A program made the translations under genes and the position numbers. Positions 44,724 to 53,750 of a DNA stretch of 64,000 nucleotides are shown here, in pieces. Source of the stretch: Tissierella sp032104385 (GTDB lineage: Bacteria; Bacillota; Clostridia; Tissierellales; Tissierellaceae). Within the stretch, counting starts at the first letter, position 1. Every line of letters begins with the position of its first letter. Location: the NCBI RefSeq assembly GCF_032104385.1, contig NZ_DAMCHJ010000002.1, positions 124,001 to 188,000 on the forward strand, in the 5' to 3' direction. The notes below the pieces were generated by a model. That model had not been told where the DNA came from, did no database searches, and saw nothing but the letters and a program-made list of their open reading frames with translations.

Positions 44724-44800
44724 ACTCGCTTCGCTCATATATATTTGGAGCTCATTGCGTTTGACCTACATCAACTCACTTCGCTCGTTGTGTTAGGTCA
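44724..44800. repeat. Inserted hairpin-forming sequence between T-box and cysK
   Basis: Two related copies ACTCGCTTCGCTCA (44724-44737) and ACTCACTTCGCTCG (44774-44787), exactly 50 bp apart. The second is the loop of a hairpin with arms TGACCTA...CAAC (44762-44775) and GTTG...TAGGTCA (44787-44800). The sequence is GC-richer than its surroundings and not part of the T-box, so it looks like an inserted intergenic repeat. Confidence 0.5.
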
Positions 44801-44801
44801 T

Positions 44802-45035
44802 AAAAAAACCTTTTACCCATGTATAAATAAATATACAGAGGCAAAAGGTAAGTTTCGCGGTTCCACTCTGCTTGAGGTAATCCCCAGCTCAATTCAAGTA
44901 CTTTCATACTCTAGTTCTATAACGGGAACCACCGTATAAGTCTACTAAATTTTTCGACTTTATGCTCATTGGTGCACTTCAAATATATATCGTATAGATT
45001 CCTCCCACCAATAGAATCCTCTCTTAAATACTTCA
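44802..45035 (-). promoter_or_regulatory. T-box leader of cysK-cysE (specifier UGC, Cys)
   Basis: On the minus strand: stem I with ATTGGTGGGAGG in the distal part, specifier TGC (44976-44974) in GAAGTGCACC, the T-box element GAGTGGAACCGCGA (about 44868-44855) and a terminator (ACCTTTTGCC paired with GGGTAAAAGGT, 44808-44849) followed by seven T. The UGC codon matches the cysteine genes downstream. Promoter presumably just upstream, in the AT-rich 45036-45130 stretch. Confidence 0.92.
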
Positions 45036-45177
45036 TATAATTTACTTTACCAATTCATAGCATTTTAGTATGTTTTAAATATTATATTCAAGTATAACAT
45101 AATAGTTTACAAAAATAAAGTATTTTTTATTTTTTATTTTACCTTTTTCGGGTAAAATGATTGTGAGGTGATTAATT

Positions 45178-45879
45178 TTGGATTATATAAATGTTTTATT
45201 AGTGGAAGACGAAAAAAATATTTCAGATGTTATTAATGCATATCTAGTTAAAGAAAATTTTAATGTATTCCTAGCTAATGATGGACAAATGGCTTTAGAT
45301 TTGTTCAGCAATAATCATATTCATTTAATTATATTAGATTTAATGCTACCCAAGATTTCAGGTGAAGAAGTATGCAAAAGAATAAGAAGTATATCTGATG
45401 TGCCAATTATAATGCTAACTGCTAAAACTCATGAAGATGAAAAAATAGAAGGTTTATCCATAGGTGCTGATGATTATATATTAAAACCTTTCAGCCCTAG
45501 GGAGTTAATTAGTCGAGTAAAAGCATTGCTCAGAAGAGCTTATCCTAATTCTAGACCTCCAGCAGAAAAACTTAGTTTCAATAATGGAGATTTAGAAATT
45601 GAAGTAGATAAAATGATAGTTAGAAAGAATAATAAAATTATTAACTTAACAACAAATGAATTTAAAATTTTATTAGCTCTTATATCTAATATAAACCATG
45701 TTCTTTCCAGAGATCAATTGATAGAGTTTTCTCTTAGTTCTGGTTATGAAGGTTTTGATAGAACCATAGATACTCATATAAAAAATATTAGGCAAAAAAT
45801 TGAAAACAACCCCAAATCTCCAAAATACATTCATACAGTTTACGGTGCAGGATATAAATTTGAAATAGAAAAACAATAA
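45178..45879 (+). CDS. OmpR-family response regulator
   Basis: 233 residues. Receiver domain with the acidic pocket in VLLVEDEKN, the phospho-acceptor Asp in LIILDLMLP (about D53) and KPFSPREL, then a winged-helix DNA-binding domain (LTTNEFKILLALISN, FDRTIDTHIKNIRQKI). The start codon is TTG after GTGAGGTGATT. The partner histidine kinase lies 670 bp downstream on the same strand, separated by a minus-strand gene, an unusual split. A long palindrome overlaps its stop codon. The signal is probably a metal, judged from the kinase. Confidence 0.92.
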   Translation: MDYINVLLVEDEKNISDVINAYLVKENFNVFLANDGQMALDLFSNNHIHLIILDLMLPKISGEEVCKRIRSISDVPIIMLTAKTHEDEKIEGLSIGADDYILKPFSPRELISRVKALLRRAYPNSRPPAEKLSFNNGDLEIEVDKMIVRKNNKIINLTTNEFKILLALISNINHVLSRDQLIEFSLSSGYEGFDRTIDTHIKNIRQKIENNPKSPKYIHTVYGAGYKFEIEKQ

Positions 45880-45920
45880 GTTCATTTTATGGTGCCAGGC
45901 ACCATAAAATGAACTTATTG
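45874..45920. repeat. 47-bp perfect palindrome with GGTGCC-A-GGCACC centre (REP-like, or terminator)
   Basis: Arms 45874-45896 and 45898-45920 are perfectly complementary around a single A. The GC-rich tip GGTGCCAGGCACC is unlike the AT-rich surroundings. The arms contain the last codons of the response regulator gene, and the palindrome lies 21 bp beyond the end of the convergent Met/Gly-rich gene. It probably ends both transcripts. Confidence 0.7.
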
Positions 45921-45941
45921 TTGGAATTAGAATTGTTTTTC

Positions 45942-46304
45942 CTAGTTATTTCCTCTCATCATTCCCCTTCCTCTACCAAATCCCATTCCTCTTCCCATGC
46001 CAAATCCACCACATCCATCTGACATAAATCCATTTTTAGCATGGAATTCTTCCATATACTTGAAATGTTCTTCCCATGCTTTTGCTTCTTCTTCTGTTAT
46101 TAACCCATTCTCAAGAGCATTTTTTATTTGTTTCTTTTTATATTCCGTCCTTTCTTTAAACCATGCCTCTTTATCTTCTATGCTTAGGTTTATATTTCTA
46201 TTTCCAGGAATTATACTTGGTGTTTTTACTGTATCAGCATATGCAACTAAAGAACCAACTCCTAAACTTAATACTAAAGCTCCTGTTAATAATACTTTTT
46301 TCAT
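45942..46304 (-). CDS. Small exported DUF2680-like Met/Gly-rich protein
   Basis: 120 residues. A signal peptide (MKKVLLTGALVLSLGVGSLV, cleavage near AYA) is followed by a helical DUF2680-like segment (KEAWFKERTEYKKKQIKNAL, GLITEEEAKAWEEHF) and a C-terminal tail rich in Gly, Met and Arg (GFGMGRGMGFGRGRGMMRG). The Met-rich tail suggests metal, perhaps copper, binding outside the cell. It lies on the opposite strand between the response regulator and kinase genes and is divergent from the kinase, so control by that system is plausible. The start follows AAAGGAGAGATATTTT. Confidence 0.75.
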   Translation of the reverse strand: MKKVLLTGALVLSLGVGSLVAYADTVKTPSIIPGNRNINLSIEDKEAWFKERTEYKKKQIKNALENGLITEEEAKAWEEHFKYMEEFHAKNGFMSDGCGGFGMGRGMGFGRGRGMMRGNN

Positions 46305-46547
46305 AAAATATCTCTCCTTTCATCTTGTGATTTTATTATATCTACAAAATGTGAAGGAAATATGAAGAAAAATAAGATTATCTTAAATTTCTTCATAATG
46401 ACTTCAAAATTAACTGTTATAATATGATTATATAAAAAATAAAATTTTTCTATTGATTATAATATAATCTTAAAAAATTCATATTGTCATAGGTCATCTA
46501 TATTTATGATTTTTTAACCTTCCTTGACAATTATTGGAGGAATATAT

Positions 46548-47921
46548 ATGAAACTTTCTAAAAAACTTACTCTTAGCTTTATATTTTCAATACTTACTTC
46601 TATTATAATTATTAGCATTATATCAAATTTAATGATAAATAATAGATTTGAAAATTATCTTGCTGAAGAGAAACAGAGTAAACTTAATCAAATATCTGAT
46701 GAAATAAATAATTTATATAATAAAAATGGTTACAAACTCTATGAAAGAGAAATCAATTCCTATGCCTCCTTAGAAAATATATATATTGAAATTAAGGATT
46801 TAAATGATAATATCTTATATAGTTCAGCAAATAGAGCTGGAATGAAGGGAATGGGCGGTATGCATAGACGAATGATGAAAATGCATAATATTCCTGAAGG
46901 AAATTATATAGAAAAATCTTATCCATTACTTGAAGAAAATAATAAAGTAGGGAAGCTAATTATAGGATATATTGACAATTCTTATTTTACTGAATCTGCA
47001 ATTCTTTTTAAAAACACTCTAACTAAATCCTTTTTTATCTCAGCTATATTTACGGTTCTTATTGGCTTAGTAAATAGTGCTATACTATCTAAATCTTTAA
47101 CCAATCCCTTGTTAGAAATAAGAACTACAGCTGTTGAAATGCGTAAAGGTAATCTTAATAAAAAATCTAATATAAATACTAATACAGTGGAAATTCTAGA
47201 ATTATCAGATTCTATTAATTATCTAGGTGAAACATTAAGCAAGCAAGAAAATATTAGAAAAAAATATGCTTCTGATATTTCTCACGAACTTAGAACACCT
47301 CTAGCTACACTTAAAAGCCATTTAGAGGCCATTATGGATGGTATATGGGAACCGAACCAAGAACATTTAAACATTTTGATGAAAGAAATAGATAGGTTGT
47401 CTAATTTAGTTGATAAACTTAAGGATTCTTTTAAATTAGAGGAATTAGAGCTTGTATTAAATTATACTAGATTTAATATTTCTACAGAACTAAATAATAT
47501 TATTACAACTTTTAAACCTTTATATACTAAAAATAAATTTTATATTGAATCTGAAATAGAAAATGATATTGAAATTACAATGGATAAAGATAAGCTTAAA
47601 CAAATTATGTATAATTTACTTTCTAACTCTATTAAATATCTTAATGATAAGGGCAAAGTCCTCATTATTCTTACAAAAGATGAAACTAATGCCATCATTA
47701 AAATAATTGACAATGGCATAGGTATAGAAGAAAAAAATCTACCATTTATATTTGATAGATTTTATAGGGCTGATATTTCAACAAACAAAAATACTAATGG
47801 AACTGGACTTGGATTACCTATTGTAAAATCCATAATTGATGCTCACGGCGGTACAGTAAATATAAATAGTAAATATGGAGAATGGACTGAGGTTGTAATA
47901 ACTCTTCCACTTAACATTTAA
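46548..47921 (+). CDS. Membrane sensor histidine kinase with Met/His-rich sensor
   Basis: 457 residues from the ATG at 46548 after TTGGAGGAATATAT. Two membrane helices (about 8-30 and 157-180) flank an extracellular sensor of about 125 residues, followed by HAMP, HisKA (SDISHELRTPLATL) and HATPase (NLLSNSIKYL, DNGIGIEEKNLPFIFDRFYRA, GTGLGLPIVKSII) domains. The sensor contains GMKGMGGMHRRMMKMH, seven Met and two His in 16 residues, a pattern expected for copper or silver binding. The probable partner is the OmpR-type regulator upstream. The terminal codons lie 11 bp from the convergent gerB gene. Confidence 0.9.
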   Translation: MKLSKKLTLSFIFSILTSIIIISIISNLMINNRFENYLAEEKQSKLNQISDEINNLYNKNGYKLYEREINSYASLENIYIEIKDLNDNILYSSANRAGMKGMGGMHRRMMKMHNIPEGNYIEKSYPLLEENNKVGKLIIGYIDNSYFTESAILFKNTLTKSFFISAIFTVLIGLVNSAILSKSLTNPLLEIRTTAVEMRKGNLNKKSNINTNTVEILELSDSINYLGETLSKQENIRKKYASDISHELRTPLATLKSHLEAIMDGIWEPNQEHLNILMKEIDRLSNLVDKLKDSFKLEELELVLNYTRFNISTELNNIITTFKPLYTKNKFYIESEIENDIEITMDKDKLKQIMYNLLSNSIKYLNDKGKVLIILTKDETNAIIKIIDNGIGIEEKNLPFIFDRFYRADISTNKNTNGTGLGLPIVKSIIDAHGGTVNINSKYGEWTEVVITLPLNI

Positions 47922-47932
47922 TTCTTGAATTT

Positions 47933-49033
47933 TTATTGTTTCTCAAATGTCTTTCTTTTAAAAAAATATGCTATTAGGATTAATAATGGGATTCCAAATT
48001 TAAAAGTAAAGTAATAAATATACTCTGGAAGTTTAATTGACTTTATTTCTACCATCATAGGATTAACTTCAGCTATATAGAAGGTTATTAATGCAACCAT
48101 GGTACATACAATATATAATAATATATTTCTTGATCTTTTCTTAAATATTTCTTTAAATGCATCAATGGATATGCATAAATATGTTGTTATCTTAATTATC
48201 ATGGCTATTATCCATATAAATATATAAATAGATTCTATTCTTTCAAATGTAAAATATGCTCTGATATTTCTAATATATGCTAAAAAAGGATAATTAAAAT
48301 GTTTAACTTGCTCTACTCCTAAAGATGATTGTGTTGCTAACACTGTTGCCAATACAAATAATAATGAAATAATACTAGCTTTAATAAAGATTTCATTTAT
48401 CCTTTTTTTATCTTCAAGACTCGGTACAATCATAGTTAATGAATATATATCTATAAAAACTAGACTCAACTGCATTGCACCAATATTGATATCTAAAAAG
48501 GTAGAATCCCTATATATAGGTAGTAGTAGCTTAAAATCCATATTATTATAACCAAGAAAAATAAAAACAATTAAGGAAACCAAAATTATTGGAACCATTA
48601 ATTCTGAAAATCTCAATATAACTACTAACCCCTTAGAAACAATATATAAACAACTAGCTATCAAAAATAGTATAATTATATAAGTTTTCGTATCCGATAA
48701 AAATGAGGCTCTTATCATCTGAACTGAAATATAAGAGAAAAAAATTGCAATGGTAGCAAAGAAAATAGCATAAAGAATTCCCACTATCTTTCCCAATGTC
48801 TTCCCCAATATTTTCTCCATATATCCAATAATTGTAAACTCCTCAAATTTATTAGCTAAAAATAGCAAAGGTGCACATGTTAATATTGTATAAAAAAATG
48901 ATAATACAATACTTATCCATACATCCTGGTTAGCTGGAGACATATAAACTGGGGACATAATAGTAAGTACAGTAGTTATTCTGCTAATAGTGATAATAAA
49001 TATTGCTTGTCTTGATGAAACCTTTTCATTCAT
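47933..49033 (-). CDS. Spore germination receptor permease subunit (GerB family)
   Basis: 366 residues with ten membrane helices of the GerAB/ArcD/ProY amino acid permease-like family: SSRQAIFIITISRITTVLTIMSP at the N terminus and SELMVPIILVSLIVFIFLG in the middle. It is the B subunit of a germinant receptor in the spore inner membrane and binds the germinant. Last gene of a gerA-gerC-gerB operon (5 bp after gerC). The germinant cannot be told from sequence. Expression is expected in the forespore. Confidence 0.9.
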   Translation of the reverse strand: MNEKVSSRQAIFIITISRITTVLTIMSPVYMSPANQDVWISIVLSFFYTILTCAPLLFLANKFEEFTIIGYMEKILGKTLGKIVGILYAIFFATIAIFFSYISVQMIRASFLSDTKTYIIILFLIASCLYIVSKGLVVILRFSELMVPIILVSLIVFIFLGYNNMDFKLLLPIYRDSTFLDINIGAMQLSLVFIDIYSLTMIVPSLEDKKRINEIFIKASIISLLFVLATVLATQSSLGVEQVKHFNYPFLAYIRNIRAYFTFERIESIYIFIWIIAMIIKITTYLCISIDAFKEIFKKRSRNILLYIVCTMVALITFYIAEVNPMMVEIKSIKLPEYIYYFTFKFGIPLLILIAYFFKRKTFEKQ

Positions 49034-49038
49034 CTATA

Positions 49039-50277
49039 TTATCTCCTTTTCCTTAAATTGCTAGGTGTATTGATAATTCCAGTCTTGACTATTTTTGTCT
49101 CTACATTAACAGTATAGGATATTTCCGGAAATATATTATTCCAGTCCTTGGAAATCTCTTTCCACACCTTTGGATATTGTCGGTGAACTATTTCTCCAAT
49201 GCTAAAGTTATCTTGTTTAAATTCCTTTTGTACCTTATCCATAGTTGTAGAAATTAAATCTTCTACTTTTTCAGAGCAAGCCTTTTCAAGTATGTGAATA
49301 ACCTCAAGATTGCTTACATCTATCCCTTTATTTTCCTCTCCTAAAGAACCACTTAATTTTACATTTATATTAAGATGTATTTTGCCATCATCTATCTTTA
49401 TATCCCTTTTTGTTTTGGTCTGTATAATCTCTACTGTAGTAAATTTTCCTTCATTTCCAATTATAGTATTACCTTTGTTTAATCCCTGAGGAGTATTGAA
49501 TTTTATTAGTCCTCCTTCTATACGATCTGTTATAAAGTTATAACCAAAAATTTCATCTGATGATAAATATCCAATGAGATAATCTCTACTCAATATTGCA
49601 CCTCCTGCTACATCTAACATAAACTTTGCAGTATTGTCTTTGGATTTTTGCCGATCTACTTCCTTCTTTTCTATTTTAGTTACAACTCCTATAACAGGCT
49701 CATTACTTATATCATAATGATATTTATAATATTCAGACATACTTACCTTTAGGCATTTTCCATTATATTTAAAATCATTTAAAATATCCAATAAATAATC
49801 TCCTGCTGATTGGCTCAGTTCTCCTTTAACACCTATTATCTCATAAGCCTTTGCTCCTTTTGCAACTAGGATATACATGTTTTCTCTTGCTTCATTATCT
49901 CTTAGAAATACATCCATAAATCCGGTAATACCTTTTTTAGCAAACTCTTCACCAAATATAAGTATATTATTATGGGAAAGAAATAATTTTCTATCAAAAT
50001 TTAGCGTAATATTTCTAACCGCTTCAAATACTGTCTCACCTACACTTTGAGCAAATACACTACCTGTAGGATTAGGACTTATGCCCGATGATGAATTATT
50101 GGATATGGGATTCATTATTTCACAAGTAATGATTATCTTATCATCTTCCAAATCAATTCCCATTGATGTAACTAGTGCCAAAGTTTGCAATTGACGGCTT
50201 CCTGTGCAAGATAATGAAAGTATAGAAATTATTATTAAGTATACTGCTATAATTAGATTTTTTTTATTTTTTGTCAT
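49039..50277 (-). CDS. Spore germination lipoprotein (Ger(x)C family)
   Basis: 412 residues from the ATG at 50277, 9 bp after AAAAAGGA; an ATG 9 bp earlier overlaps the ribosome binding site. A lipoprotein-type signal peptide ends in SLSC, followed by GSRQLQTLALVTSMGIDLEDD and the GerC domain. It is the C subunit of the germinant receptor, anchored on the outer face of the spore inner membrane. It overlaps gerA by 14 bp, so the two are translationally coupled. Confidence 0.9.
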   Translation of the reverse strand: MTKNKKNLIIAVYLIIISILSLSCTGSRQLQTLALVTSMGIDLEDDKIIITCEIMNPISNNSSSGISPNPTGSVFAQSVGETVFEAVRNITLNFDRKLFLSHNNILIFGEEFAKKGITGFMDVFLRDNEARENMYILVAKGAKAYEIIGVKGELSQSAGDYLLDILNDFKYNGKCLKVSMSEYYKYHYDISNEPVIGVVTKIEKKEVDRQKSKDNTAKFMLDVAGGAILSRDYLIGYLSSDEIFGYNFITDRIEGGLIKFNTPQGLNKGNTIIGNEGKFTTVEIIQTKTKRDIKIDDGKIHLNINVKLSGSLGEENKGIDVSNLEVIHILEKACSEKVEDLISTTMDKVQKEFKQDNFSIGEIVHRQYPKVWKEISKDWNNIFPEISYTVNVETKIVKTGIINTPSNLRKRR

Positions 50278-51706
50278 ATATTTCATTCCTTTTTACTGCC
50301 TTTTTATTTGATAGAGCTCTTGGTCTATAATTTGTTTCCTTTACAGAACGCATAAAAATAAAATCTTTCATGCCTTCTTTATCATATGGAGCAATGGGAT
50401 ACATATAAGGAACGCCAAAGGATTTTAATGAAATAAGATGAACCAATATTATTGATATTCCGCAGACTATACCATATAATCCTAAAAAACCACCTAACAA
50501 AAGTATTATTAATCTATATATAACTATCATTTCCCTCTGACTGGGAATTATAAACTCTGAAATTCCTGCAATTGCTATAACAATAACCATAGTAGGTCCA
50601 ACTAAACCTGCTTGAACAGCTGTCTGACCTAGTACTATACCACTTACTACAGTTACTGCAGTTCCTATATTATTCGGTATTCTTAGCCCTGATTCTTTAA
50701 TTAGTTCAAAAAATAAAATCATAAGTAATGCCTCTACTAAAGCAGTAAAAGGTACTTCCTCTATATTCTTAGCCATAGATACAAGTAGTTTTGCGGGTAT
50801 CATTTCTTGATGAAAAGTTTTTAATGCTACAAAAAAACCTGGTAAAACCACTGAAGTAATTAAAGCAAAAAGTCTTAATATCCTAAGAAATGTTGCATAT
50901 TGTGGTCTTGAATAATAATCATCAGCCATTTGTAGGTTTTCTATAAATACTTTAGGTATAGTTAAAACATCAGGAGAGCCATCACAAATAATTGCAATTC
51001 TTCCTTCCAAAATTTTTCCAACTACTACATCAGGCTTTTCTGAATGTCCAATTGTACATATAACAGTTCTTGGAGCATCTTCAATATAACGTTCTAAATA
51101 TCCTGTATCTAGGATACTGTCTATTTGAATTTCTTGTATCCTTCTTCTCAGTTCATCTAATATTTCTTCCTTTACTATGCCATTTATATAAGCTAAAGAA
51201 ATCTTCGTATTGGTTTGTACACCTAATGTATAATCTTCAAATACTAGTTTGCTATTCCTAACTTTACGTCTTATCAGAACTTTGTTTACTTTTATATCTT
51301 CAATAAAACCTTCTTTGGGTCCTCTTACTACCCGTTCAGTGCCTGGCTCAGTTATTGCTCTGTTTTCCCACTTATTTAAGTCAAAGATATATGCTAATTC
51401 CATATTTTCAATAAACAGAACTACTTCACCATCTGTTATTGGTTGAATAACTTCCTGTATACTAGATATTTTTTTAGTCTCTGAAATAAAAACTGTAGAT
51501 AAAATATCTTGTGGACTTATCAAGTCTTGAATTAAGGGCTTTAATAAATCTTCATTTAATACTTTATTATCAATTAGTCCCTCTATATATACAACTAATG
51601 CCCTATCTTCAGACAAAGTATTAAACTCATATAATACTAAATCACTGGATTCATTAAATATTCTATTTATTTCTTCTCTATTGGATTCAATGCTCTTTGA
51701 AATCAA
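50264..51706 (-). CDS. Spore germination receptor subunit A (GerA family)
   Basis: 480 residues. A soluble N-terminal region of about 240 residues (YIEGLIDNKVLNEDLLKPL, GPKEGFIEDIKVNKVLIRRKVRNS) is followed by four to five membrane helices (PGFFVALKTFHQEMIPAKLL, GTAVTVVSGIVLGQTAVQAGLVGP) and a short tail, as in GerAA, GerKA and SpoVAF. It is the first gene of the gerA-gerC-gerB operon. The start is a TTG codon; an AGGTG 6 bp upstream is the only visible ribosome binding site, so the N terminus is slightly uncertain. Confidence 0.9.
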   Translation of the reverse strand: MISKSIESNREEINRIFNESSDLVLYEFNTLSEDRALVVYIEGLIDNKVLNEDLLKPLIQDLISPQDILSTVFISETKKISSIQEVIQPITDGEVVLFIENMELAYIFDLNKWENRAITEPGTERVVRGPKEGFIEDIKVNKVLIRRKVRNSKLVFEDYTLGVQTNTKISLAYINGIVKEEILDELRRRIQEIQIDSILDTGYLERYIEDAPRTVICTIGHSEKPDVVVGKILEGRIAIICDGSPDVLTIPKVFIENLQMADDYYSRPQYATFLRILRLFALITSVVLPGFFVALKTFHQEMIPAKLLVSMAKNIEEVPFTALVEALLMILFFELIKESGLRIPNNIGTAVTVVSGIVLGQTAVQAGLVGPTMVIVIAIAGISEFIIPSQREMIVIYRLIILLLGGFLGLYGIVCGISIILVHLISLKSFGVPYMYPIAPYDKEGMKDFIFMRSVKETNYRPRALSNKKAVKRNEIYDKK

Positions 51707-51767
51707 AGCTTACACCTACCTATTTTTATGCTTCTAGTAATTGGAATTATTGACAAATAACGCAAAA

Positions 51768-51811
51768 AATATAATAGTCATTAGCATTTTTGCACTAATG
51801 ACCATTATATT
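51768..51811 (-). terminator. Terminator of the MATE2-mtaD operon
   Basis: 17-bp inverted repeat with one mismatch (51768-51784 and 51795-51811), followed on the minus strand by ATTTTTTGCG, 79 bp after the mtaD stop codon. Confidence 0.75.
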
Positions 51812-51889
51812 TAAATAGGACAATATGGGAATCACTCATTATATAAGATTTATAAAGAATTATAATAGTCCTTTCATAAATAAAACTTG

Positions 51890-53170
51890 TTATCTTGTAA
51901 TTAGATCCTTGGCATGTTTTTCTGCCATAAATTTTATCTCCTCTACATCTAAGGTTTTTACTTCCCTCTTCTCCATTATTATCTTACCCTCTACTATTAC
52001 AGTATCAACATCCGAAGCCTGAACTGAATAAGCTAAAGAAGAAATAATATTATGATGTGGATAAAGATGGGGCTTATCTATGTCTATCAATAATATATCT
52101 GCCTTCTTACCTACTTCTATAGAGCCTATTTCTTTACTCCAGCCTAATGCTTCTGCTCCATTTATAGTTGCCATTTCTAGAGCTGATATAGCCGGAACCG
52201 ATACTGCATTTAAATTAACAGCCTTATTTATGATAGCTGCTAGGTTAATTTCTTCAAACATATTTAGATTATTGTTTGATGAAGAACCATCAGTACCTAA
52301 TGCTACTGAAATTCCTTTACTTAACATCTTATCAACTGGTGCAAATCCACTGGCTAATTTAAAATTGCTACCAGGATTATTTACTGGAAATACTTTCTTT
52401 TTTTTCATTATCTCAATATCTTCATCATCTACATGAACACAATGTGCTGCTATAGTATGCAAATCTAATATACCCAAATCATATACATGTTTAATTGGAG
52501 ATTTACCATATAATTTAAAACTATCTTCTATCTCTTTCTTAGTTTCAGAAAGATGTATATGAATTCCTGTATTTAATTCTTTAGCCAAATTAAATGATTC
52601 TATTAGGAAGTCTGGACTACAAGTATATGGTGCATGAGGTGCAACCATTACTTTAATCCTTCCATTTGCCCTACCATTCCAATCATTAAACAGTTCTTTT
52701 GTCTCTTTAAGTTTAGCCTTAGCATCATTATCCTCTATTAATCCTCTTGTAAGCACGCCCCTCATTCCTGATTCTTCTAATCCTTTTCCTACTTCATCCA
52801 TAAAGAAATACATATCACAGAATGCTGTTGTGCCTCCTTGAATCATCTCAACCATACTTAGTAAAGAGCCCCAATATACATCTTTTCCTCTAAGATTTGC
52901 CTCTGTAGGCCAGATTTTTTTTGTCAGCCAATCATGTAATGGTAAATCATCAGCAAAATTTCTAAGCAAGGACATCCCTATATGTGTATGGGCATTTATT
53001 AGTCCTGGCATAGCTACTTTATTTTTTCCATCAATTACCCTTTCAACCTGTATATCTTCTCTTATTTCACCAATATGAGTAATTATATTATCTTTTATAT
53101 ATATATTTGTATTTTTTATTACTTCATTTTTTCCATCAATAGGTACTAAATCAATATTTTTAATTAACAT
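51890..53170 (-). CDS. mtaD: 5'-methylthioadenosine/S-adenosylhomocysteine deaminase
   Basis: 426 residues of the amidohydrolase superfamily. Zn ligands in PGLINAHTHIGMSLLRN (H-x-H), HIHLSET, AAHCVHV and ALGTDGSSSNN (Asp). LPLHDWLTKKIWPTE is typical of MtaD/SsnA-type deaminases. It converts methylthioadenosine and related nucleosides to inosine derivatives. It is the last gene of an operon with a MATE pump, a DUF1893 protein and an ECF S-component (19 bp after the latter), which suggests salvage of an adenosine- or guanine-like compound. Exact substrate uncertain. Confidence 0.87.
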   Translation of the reverse strand: MLIKNIDLVPIDGKNEVIKNTNIYIKDNIITHIGEIREDIQVERVIDGKNKVAMPGLINAHTHIGMSLLRNFADDLPLHDWLTKKIWPTEANLRGKDVYWGSLLSMVEMIQGGTTAFCDMYFFMDEVGKGLEESGMRGVLTRGLIEDNDAKAKLKETKELFNDWNGRANGRIKVMVAPHAPYTCSPDFLIESFNLAKELNTGIHIHLSETKKEIEDSFKLYGKSPIKHVYDLGILDLHTIAAHCVHVDDEDIEIMKKKKVFPVNNPGSNFKLASGFAPVDKMLSKGISVALGTDGSSSNNNLNMFEEINLAAIINKAVNLNAVSVPAISALEMATINGAEALGWSKEIGSIEVGKKADILLIDIDKPHLYPHHNIISSLAYSVQASDVDTVIVEGKIIMEKREVKTLDVEEIKFMAEKHAKDLITR

Positions 53171-53189
53171 ATTATCCCCCTCAAATTTA

Positions 53190-53717
53190 TTAATCTAAAT
53201 CTATAGTTGTATATTTTACTATACTATATATTAAACTAGGTACTAAAATTAATTGAATTATAATACCAGGAATAGCAGTTATAACTCCTCCTATGATAAA
53301 AGTCATAGGATCCATCTTAACTTCAAAAAAAGCTGCTAGTATAAAAACTACAAATCCTGCCATTATCCTTCCAGATATCATAGATATTATCAAAGAAATT
53401 ACAGAAGGCATTTTTAATTTTCTATATAATATTGAAGCCACTAAACCATAGATACCCAATTCAAAAATCATAATCACTGCCATTGGAAATAATGGAGGCA
53501 TACCTGTGATTAAAGAGTTAAGTATTGGTGTTAACATACCTAATAATAATGCCAAATAAGGTGGTAATAAAAATCCTCCTATTAAAACTGGAATATGCAT
53601 AGGTAAAAATACATTTCCTGGAATTCCTGTTGTATGAAATATAGTTGGTACAATAATTCCTATTGCTAATAACACTCCGGCTATAACTAATTTTCTAGTA
53701 TTGTTTTTTTCGTACAT
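53190..53717 (-). CDS. ECF transporter S component (substrate unknown)
   Basis: 175 residues with six membrane helices, beginning RKLVIAGVLLAIGIIVPTIFHTTGIPGNVFLPMHIPVLIGGFLLPP, a typical ECF S-component start (helix 1 with small residues packing against EcfT). No ECF ATPase or EcfT gene is nearby, so it should use the shared housekeeping module encoded elsewhere. The neighbours (mtaD, DUF1893, MATE) hint at a nucleoside, nucleobase or vitamin. I cannot assign it to a named S-component family. Confidence 0.82.
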   Translation of the reverse strand: MYEKNNTRKLVIAGVLLAIGIIVPTIFHTTGIPGNVFLPMHIPVLIGGFLLPPYLALLLGMLTPILNSLITGMPPLFPMAVIMIFELGIYGLVASILYRKLKMPSVISLIISMISGRIMAGFVVFILAAFFEVKMDPMTFIIGGVITAIPGIIIQLILVPSLIYSIVKYTTIDLD

Positions 53718-53750
53718 AAAACCTCTTCCTTTCTTCAGATAGCAAAACTA

